From: Triplophysa rosa
Lineage: Eukaryota > Chordata > Actinopteri > Cypriniformes > Nemacheilidae
Reading direction: 5' to 3'
DNA: 64,000 nt
Assembly (NCBI RefSeq): GCF_024868665.1
Contig: NC_079891.1
Span: 34,661,060-34,725,059 of the forward strand
The notes beneath the pieces were generated by a model that saw only the letters and a list, made by a program, of their open reading frames with translations, did no database searches and was not told where the DNA came from. This document shows, piece by piece, positions 58,701 through 64,000 of this stretch (positions are counted from its first letter, which is position 1; the number at the start of each line of letters is the position of its first letter). Both the position numbers and the translations under genes were made by a program.

Positions 58701-60346
58701 TTTCCTTTTGTTCACAACCGGCTCTTCAGGACGCAGAATCTGCAGCATAGAGATGTTATTACTTTGAATTAGGGCTGTGAAGCCATTAAAATGTTTAATC
58801 TAATTAATTACATGATGTTGCGATTAATTAATCTAATTAATCGCGACTTAATCACACGTCACATTTGGGGCCAAAAGATCATTTAAAGCCGTAATAAGAC
58901 GATACAGAAAGTATCTTCAGATGTTCAGAAGATAAAATGGCAATAATTTAGTTTTTTCAGAAGTTGAATTATTTTAATTAAAGACCAAAACAGTTTGGTT
59001 ACTAACATTCTTAAGAAATATCTTCCTTTCCCCAAAGAAATTGTTATTCAAGTTAAATGTTAAGTAAATGTAAACAAGGGGCAAACTATCACCAATTTAT
59101 TAGTATTGTTATTATTTAACTTTTTTATTTTAATACTGTTAAAATGTTTTGAAGATGTAAAAGCTGCCAGTAGGTGGCGATAAACGTCATGCATTCATTT
59201 GATTCATTGAATTCCTTCAGGAATGCAGTAAATTATGCTTTATAAATGAGCCACTGAATAATTGATTCACCCAATTGGGTTCGCTCAAGAATCAATTGAT
59301 TCAATTCTTTCATTTAGAAAGGAAACCACCCTGTGTTCCTCAGTGAAACACTTCTCCTGAGGCTTTCTAGGTAATATTTTCGTAAAAAAAAAAGGAAAAC
59401 AGACAATGTTGTTTATAAAATATATCTTTAAATTATTTTTTTATTTAATTAACTGTTATAGATCAAATAAAATAAACATGACATGCACTCATAGTTTTCT
59501 GGACAGAAATAGCACTGCTATGATATTGCGCCTGTGTGATTGCGTAATTAAATAAATATGAGACAAAAGCTCATTCAGGGTAATTTTTGCACAGATATCT
59601 TTAATTTTTGGTTCTTTCTGACAGTATTCTGTATGTTATATCATGCAGTAAGTTGTTGCCAGCATCATATTTGTCACCAGTCAACTGTATGAAATGTAAA
59701 ATGACCTACTTTTTATCGCGTTAATGTTCCATAACTGTGTTAAATGCACAGTCCTACTTTGAATTAGCTTTTATTTGTATTTTTAGTTTTCACATGAATG
59801 TTTTTGCATTTTGTTGTGTTTTTGTATATATATTGCTATATAGGTTTAACTTGTTTTTATTTCCGTTTTAGTTTTGTTTTTTATTTATGTCCAGTTAATC
59901 ATTTTTGTGCCTCAACTTAGTTTATTGCTAAGGCAACATTTCTCATTTTCATTTAGTTTAAGTTTTTTAAAATAATATCTAAGCCGATATTTAGTTTGAT
60001 TTCAATGACAGTAATGCGTTATTAGTTTTTATTAATATTAACAATAATAACCTTGCTCCAGCGTAAACGTTCAGTGTTCCTGCACATGTCCTGCATTTGT
60101 TTTATATTCTGCACTGATTGTCTGCGTTTCTGTACTGTTAAGTGTACTACACTTGTTAGTAACGATGACTCCGGATGATCATTGTGTTTCTCTCCAGACA
60201 TTATGCGGGTGGTTGGGAATAAGAAGGGAATCTTCACCCGTCAGCGGCAGCCCAAAGCCGCAGCTTTTCTCCTGAGAGAGCGTTACTGGAGGATCGCCAA
60301 TGAGACGGGTGTGTTGCCCACCTGGACCAGATACCCCTGCCCGTGA
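52744..60346 (+). CDS. gusb: Beta-glucuronidase (gusb), 12 coding exons, 638 aa
   Basis: Exons: 52744-52944, 53436-53621, 53856-54037, 54130-54272, 54347-54534, 56451-56594, 56931-57109, 57405-57551, 57817-57901, 58176-58352, 58549-58684, 60198-60346. All introns are GT-AG and phases agree. It is a GH2 lysosomal hydrolase that removes terminal glucuronic acid from glycosaminoglycans. There is a signal peptide in residues 1-24, a sugar-binding fold from about 34 ([10 protein letters not shown]), then an immunoglobulin-like domain, and a TIM barrel from about 330. Acid/base is E444 (SVANEP) and nucleophile E533 (IIQSEYGAD), equivalent to human E451 and E540. N-glycosylation sites N169, N413 and N624 sit where the human ones do. 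Human GUSB has 651 aa and also 12 exons. The C-terminal tail after NET differs, as expected for the cleaved propeptide. No defect was seen. Confidence 0.96.
54658..55489. mobile_element. GAGTGCCTCAGAGA element, copy 2 (gusb intron 5)
   Basis: The ends GAGTGCCTCAGAGAGGACG and TTCATCTCTGAGGCACTC are inverted. The interior is the inverse of 27280-27982 over nearly its whole length. It carries its own later insertion at about 55228-55370, which explains the greater length. Confidence 0.7.
55228..55370 (-). mobile_element. SINE fragment inserted in the copy 2 element
   Basis: The plus strand reads ATTTATGCATTTGGCAGACG then AAAGCGACTTACATT and ends near GGATCAAACCCATGACCTTG. On the minus strand this gives a B-box-like GGTTTGATCCT and the tail motif of a common teleost SINE. 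It is missing from the equivalent place in 27280-27982, so it inserted after the two element copies were in place. Confidence 0.6.
55490..56450 (+). other. Rest of gusb intron 5
   Basis: AT-rich intron sequence with no coding exon. A CAATATCATCAATTTCATGG-type segment near 55890 and TCGTACCGGGAGATTTTTAT near 56278 look like a decayed hAT MITE pair. Confidence 0.4.
57578..57797 (+). mobile_element. Palindromic MITE-like repeat, family P, copy 3 (gusb intron 8)
   Basis: The most complete left half in the window: TTAAAGGAAAAGTCAATCCA then CACCCTCATGTC. An internal inverted pair, CAGAACACAAAAGAAGATAT and ATATCTTCTTTTGTGTTCCG, would fold into a hairpin. It ends 20 bp before exon 9. Confidence 0.7.
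58400..58515 (+). mobile_element. SINE fragment (gusb intron 10)
   Basis: Contains AAAGGTCATGGGTTTGAGTC (B-box-like) and TTTTGGATAAGAGTGCCTGG then CAAATGAATAAATG. This is the inverse of the SINE at 55228-55370, so the two gusb introns hold copies of the same family in opposite orientation. Confidence 0.6.
58770..59756. mobile_element. hAT-like element with perfect 8-bp target duplication (gusb intron 11)
   Basis: The ends TAGGGCTGTGAAG and GCACAGTCCTA are inverted with one mismatch in the outer ten bases. CTTTGAAT flanks it on both sides (58762-58769 and 59757-59764) without a mismatch. GATTAATTAATC-type motifs link it to the element at 11028. The 987-bp interior has no transposase frame. 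It makes up most of the 1.5-kb intron 11. Confidence 0.85.
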
Positions 60347-60443
60347 GCTCTTCTCGTACCGTGAGAGATGAATGGTGAAATGACTGCATCTGAAGTGAGA
60401 TGTGACTTATTTTACCTGCACATGTGAATCGTGTTATAAAGTA

Positions 60444-60449
60444 TTAAAA
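60444..60449 (+). terminator. gusb: Candidate polyadenylation signal ATTAAA of gusb
   Basis: ATTAAA, the commonest variant signal, lies about 100 bp after the gusb stop and is followed by GT-rich sequence (TGTTTCGTATTTGTGCG). A canonical AATAAA at 61028-61033 is an alternative that would give a 3' UTR of about 700 bp. Confidence 0.5.
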
Positions 60450-63400
60450 TGTTGTTTCGTATTTGTGCGATTGTATAATGAATCCATATGCTGTTTATCT
60501 CGTGTAAAGACACTCTGAAAGGCAGAAACACTATCAGAACAGGAACATCTTTCCATTAAGAGACTTTACCAGATTACCATTGCTTGTGTTTTACTTTTCC
60601 ATTGGATTCAATTGTGCGAAACGTCGTGGTCACAAAAGAGAAAAACATCTGCTCAGTTTGAAGTACGACGCCTTTCATTTACACTGATTTAAATGAAATA
60701 ATTGTAAAAACATTACTGTCATCTCTCTGGATGATTGACTTTCATGATATACATTTTCATGACAATGAAAGTTCTTTACACATACAGTAATGTTGAGATG
60801 AAATGTGTCCAAGAGGAGTTTTCTGTTATTCAGGCCTTGTCACACTGTTTATCTGTGACTTTTGATAAGAAGTGTTGTGGGTTGTTTGTCTGGCTGTGAT
60901 CAATGCTTTGTCCATTAAGAGCGAGAGTGAAAAAAGAGAGAGAGGTCTTTGTTTTGTTATTTAAAGCAGATGAATCCTTAATATTTCAAACCTTCTCAGG
61001 AATGATGTCATGACTTCAACACACCAAAATAAATCACGTTCCACAAAAGCATAAGTGTTTTTGTCTGGTTTATCATCTTTGACTATGTTCACTTTAAGTG
61101 ATGCGTAATTATGTGCTGTGTTCCTGAAGAGCAGAAATGGGTCAGAGACGTGACGTGTAGAGGAATGTTTTAATGAAAGAGCAGATCCACACAACAATGA
61201 CACGCTTTCAAAGCCGATCTGTTCCTAACGCGTACGAAAATACAACAGATTTTACGTCAACTCAGATCTGGCACATACAGAAGCGAACCTAAACACTTTT
61301 CTCCCCACAAAAATACCCTGAAAAGGTGCATTTCCAAATCAAAAACCCCATACCAACACATGGAATCTCCAATCCTGTACATGGTTTTCTTGATCTACTA
61401 AAATAAGCTATCACATTAACAGTCTGTACATCTGATGGGGCTTGTGCCATCGCCGACCGCCCAACACTTGCATCAAAAAAAGAAAAGAAAATGCCGTCAC
61501 ATTCTCTGATGTGGATAAAGTGACACAGAGCTAAATAAACAGAAAATAATACAAACGCGAGTGAAGGAATGATCGAGCCGCGTCACCAGACGTCTTCAGT
61601 TGGGTTTACTGAGTTTTTGCCATCGCACATTTATGAGACGATACATTGCAAATGTTTAAAGATCTCAATCGATTTGAATCAAAGCTGCAGTTGCTCCAAA
61701 CTCCAGGACTCAGTGGACATACAGAAGGCACTTTACTTGACATCTGAACGTGTGAAGGCAACTCATTTTTGGGGACGTCTGTGGCGTTCAATGTTGTTTG
61801 GTTATCAACGATGTTCACAATATCTTTTGTGTAACGCAGAAGAAAGTCATACAGGTTTGGAATGATGCGAGGGTGAGTAAATGATGAAGGAACTCTCATT
61901 TTGGGGTGAACTCTCTTAGCTCTGTTGAGGGTTCACTAACGATAATAAATCAACTTGTTCCAGTATCTCTTTTTAAGTGTTCACTTTGCTGCAGCTCACA
62001 TTTCCTCACCAACACTGACTGTCTTGGTCTTGTGTAATACTGGGTTGTACAGATACAAACTCAATGCATTGAGTTGTATGAACTCAAAATCTCACAAATG
62101 ACAAAGTCATGACTATATTACAGTCAACGTCCACTCCACAGCACATGGTGGATGAAAGCACAGGTGTGGATGTAAAACGGTAGGACTAAAGAGTCCACAC
62201 AAACAAGCACTTTCACTGCAAATACAACAGGCCCAATTTACACGTGAGAAGAACATGACAGGAATTGATCATGCTGGCATTGTTAGTGACCGACCATCCC
62301 AACAAATCTGGCACAACACTGAGAATTCTGGGTAAGTGACGTTTCATGGGAGGGTGAAGAAAACTGCTGTAGGGTAAAATTCTTCACAGTAGCCCAGTAC
62401 ATAAAAATGCGATGTGACCCGCCCGCAAGACAAGAAAAAAACGGCAACCATTTGTAGCTTTAAAAGTTATTAACTGACAAGTAATAAACTGGAGAATATG
62501 AAAACGTGAAGTCTGAATGTCTCCATGGGATATTACAGTATAGAAAAGAATGCATAAAACTAAATGAAAACATAAAAAGCAGAAATGAACCTTTGATAGG
62601 ACGATACACCAGGAACCGACTGAAACTCGTCCCAAATCATCTTAAAACGTTTTGCAGCATTGATGTGATATACAGAATTAACGGAATAATTTACCCTGAC
62701 AATTAAACAAAGTACAAACTGAAAATGGCATTTTATGGAATCCGACTTCTTTCACTTGTCTCACAGTTATTTGGCTCATCACAATTCTAAGTCGAGAAGA
62801 TTTTCACCCAATTATTTAACCGTTATCAATACCAAATTTGGCATTAAAAGCATTGCCAGAGTTGCGAGTGGCTCTGTGCAAAATGTCACTTTTTAAGAAA
62901 ACATTTCTGACATTTAGTGAATGCTGAATTTGGTTCAAGACTAGACTTATTTTTAATGGCAGAAAGTAAAATGCTGTTGTACTTACACAAAGTTTTGCAA
63001 TAACATATTCCCACAGTTGTTTTTTTGAAAACACTCGCTGGAAGTGACTGACATGCTGTAGCTCGGGACATCTGTCGTTCTTTTCCGCGGTGATGTTTCA
63101 ACAGTAAAACACAATCTAGTTGGGAATATTGCTTTGCGCCGGCTATTTACAGAACTGCGAAGAAAAATAAAAAAGGCAGTCACAGGCAAATCTGATCTAC
63201 ACACATACAGCTCGCATTCTTCCATGTTTTACCAGTGGTCCTCTTCTGAAACGATAAAAAAATCTGTAAACAATAAATAAAAAAATTACACTTTTATTTC
63301 TTGTTTTCAATAATAATAATAATAATCCTTTCTTTTCTGGGAATCAACATCAGGATCATTCATGTTTACCCTTTATAAACCCTTAAGGTCTTACTGGAAT

Positions 63401-63829
63401 CTACTGGGCTCCAGGAGCAAAGACTCGAACAGTGGATTCAATCTCCAAGTCTCACATTTAGCCATGTTTTCTCCATTATTTTATTCCTCAAAGAAAGGAC
63501 TGATTCCTCGTCCACGTGTACTGACTGGTAATTTTGTAAGCGCATACTGTTTTCTCGCCATCGAACCTCATTCTCAGGGAAACAAACAAAACTGACAAGA
63601 ACTAAAACTAGACAGAGATTTGTGTTTCTGTTGTAAATCCGTCCTCGCAATGCAAGAAACCTGTGATCAGTGGCCCCTTAAAATGACATTTTTCTTGCCT
63701 TGTTTAATTTTTTCGTTTGTTATACACACACAACAGATTGAATATTTGTTTGGAAGCAAGGTCTTCTGGTGGCAAGTCACAATTTTCAGAGGTTTGAGGA
63801 TCTTCCCTCCGCCTCCTGTGTTTTTTTGT
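60450..63829. other. Convergent 3' region of gusb and vkorc1l1
   Basis: No coding exon was found. Much of the right part is probably the vkorc1l1 3' UTR on the minus strand. A TTTATT at 63294-63299 would be an AATAAA on that strand, only about 530 bp past the stop, though this gene has a long UTR in mammals. One family P repeat lies at 61771-61917. Confidence 0.45.
61771..61917 (+). repeat. Palindromic MITE-like repeat, family P, copy 4
   Basis: Shows the right half best: TTGGTTATCAACGATGTTCA, CACAATATCTTTTGTGTAAC, GAAAGTCATACAGGTTTGGA, GCGAGGGTGAGTAAATGATG and CATTTTGGGGTGAACTCTCT. Non-coding. Confidence 0.65.
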
Positions 63830-64000
63830 CTAGTCCCTCTTGGCTTGAAGCTGTTGTTTCCAGGCTTCGTTCAAGTAAACCAGTCGCTTGTAGTTCAGCA
63901 CAAACAGGATGAAGTTCAGTACGTATGTGGTCACACAGATGATGCAGAAGTCCTTCAGGACGAAGTAAAGAATGTAGCCCAGGTAGACGGAGCCTATTAC
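63830..64000 (-). CDS. vkorc1l1: Vitamin K epoxide reductase complex subunit 1-like 1, last exon (partial)
   Basis: The minus-strand frame runs from the window edge to a TAG at 63830-63832 and encodes 56 residues. It begins [20 protein letters not shown] and ends [14 protein letters not shown]. The CIIC motif ([13 protein letters not shown]) is the redox-active CXXC of the VKOR family, which reduces vitamin K epoxide in the ER membrane. It is followed by the last transmembrane stretch and a basic cytosolic tail. The tail [13 protein letters not shown] is closer to VKORC1L1 than to VKORC1. The position next to gusb agrees with human synteny. The 5' part of the gene, including the loop cysteines, lies beyond the window. 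Confidence 0.93.
   Translation of the reverse strand, partial: VIGSVYLGYILYFVLKDFCIICVTTYVLNFILFVLNYKRLVYLNEAWKQQLQAKRD

Overview
This is a stretch of a ray-finned fish nuclear genome. The evidence is vertebrate-style split genes with GT-AG introns, long (CA)n microsatellites, and dense teleost-type repeats: Tc1/mariner and hAT elements, tRNA-derived SINEs, LINE fragments and palindromic MITEs. The repeat families look cyprinid-like, but I cannot fix the species from sequence alone. It is not bacterial, so there are no operons, RBSs or CRISPR arrays.

Three protein-coding genes can be read exon by exon. (1) A GPI-anchored alpha-carbonic anhydrase of the CA4/CA15 group lies on + at 25073-30439: 8 coding exons, 302 aa, zinc ligands H112/H114/H137. 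(2) gusb, lysosomal beta-glucuronidase, lies on + at 52744-60346: 12 coding exons, 638 aa, acid/base E444 and nucleophile E533. (3) The last coding exon of vkorc1l1 lies on - at 63830-64000, contains the CXXC redox motif, and runs off the right edge. gusb and vkorc1l1 converge tail to tail, and they are also neighbours in human (established knowledge). The three proteins act separately: CO2 hydration at the cell surface, glycosaminoglycan breakdown in lysosomes, and vitamin K recycling in the ER.

Layout: 1-1137 is an antisense non-LTR retrotransposon ORF2 fragment cut by the window edge. 1138-25072 has no supported gene but holds microsatellites, a purine tract, a V-SINE-like SINE, nested hAT MITEs, a solo LTR with target-site duplication, several MITEs and a diverged tandem duplication just upstream of the carbonic anhydrase. 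25073-30510 is the carbonic anhydrase gene, with MITE-filled introns. 30510-52661 is a transposon-rich block. It includes two adjacent Tc1/mariner elements with intact transposase frames (one DD34E, one DD36E), flanked by hAT-type arms and a truncated hAT transposase. It also has a zinc-finger fragment, a Tc1 pseudogene, a local 320-bp duplication, an RNase H-bearing LINE 3' end, and an element ending 82 bp before the gusb ATG. 52662-60450 is gusb, with a hAT element bearing perfect 8-bp target duplications in intron 11. 60450-63829 is intergenic or 3' UTR sequence of the converging genes.

I saw no convincing previously undescribed functional system. The most interesting observations are the adjacent DD34E and DD36E transposases, Tyr in place of the proton-shuttle His in the carbonic anhydrase, and duplicated promoter-like sequence shared by the regions upstream of the carbonic anhydrase and gusb.
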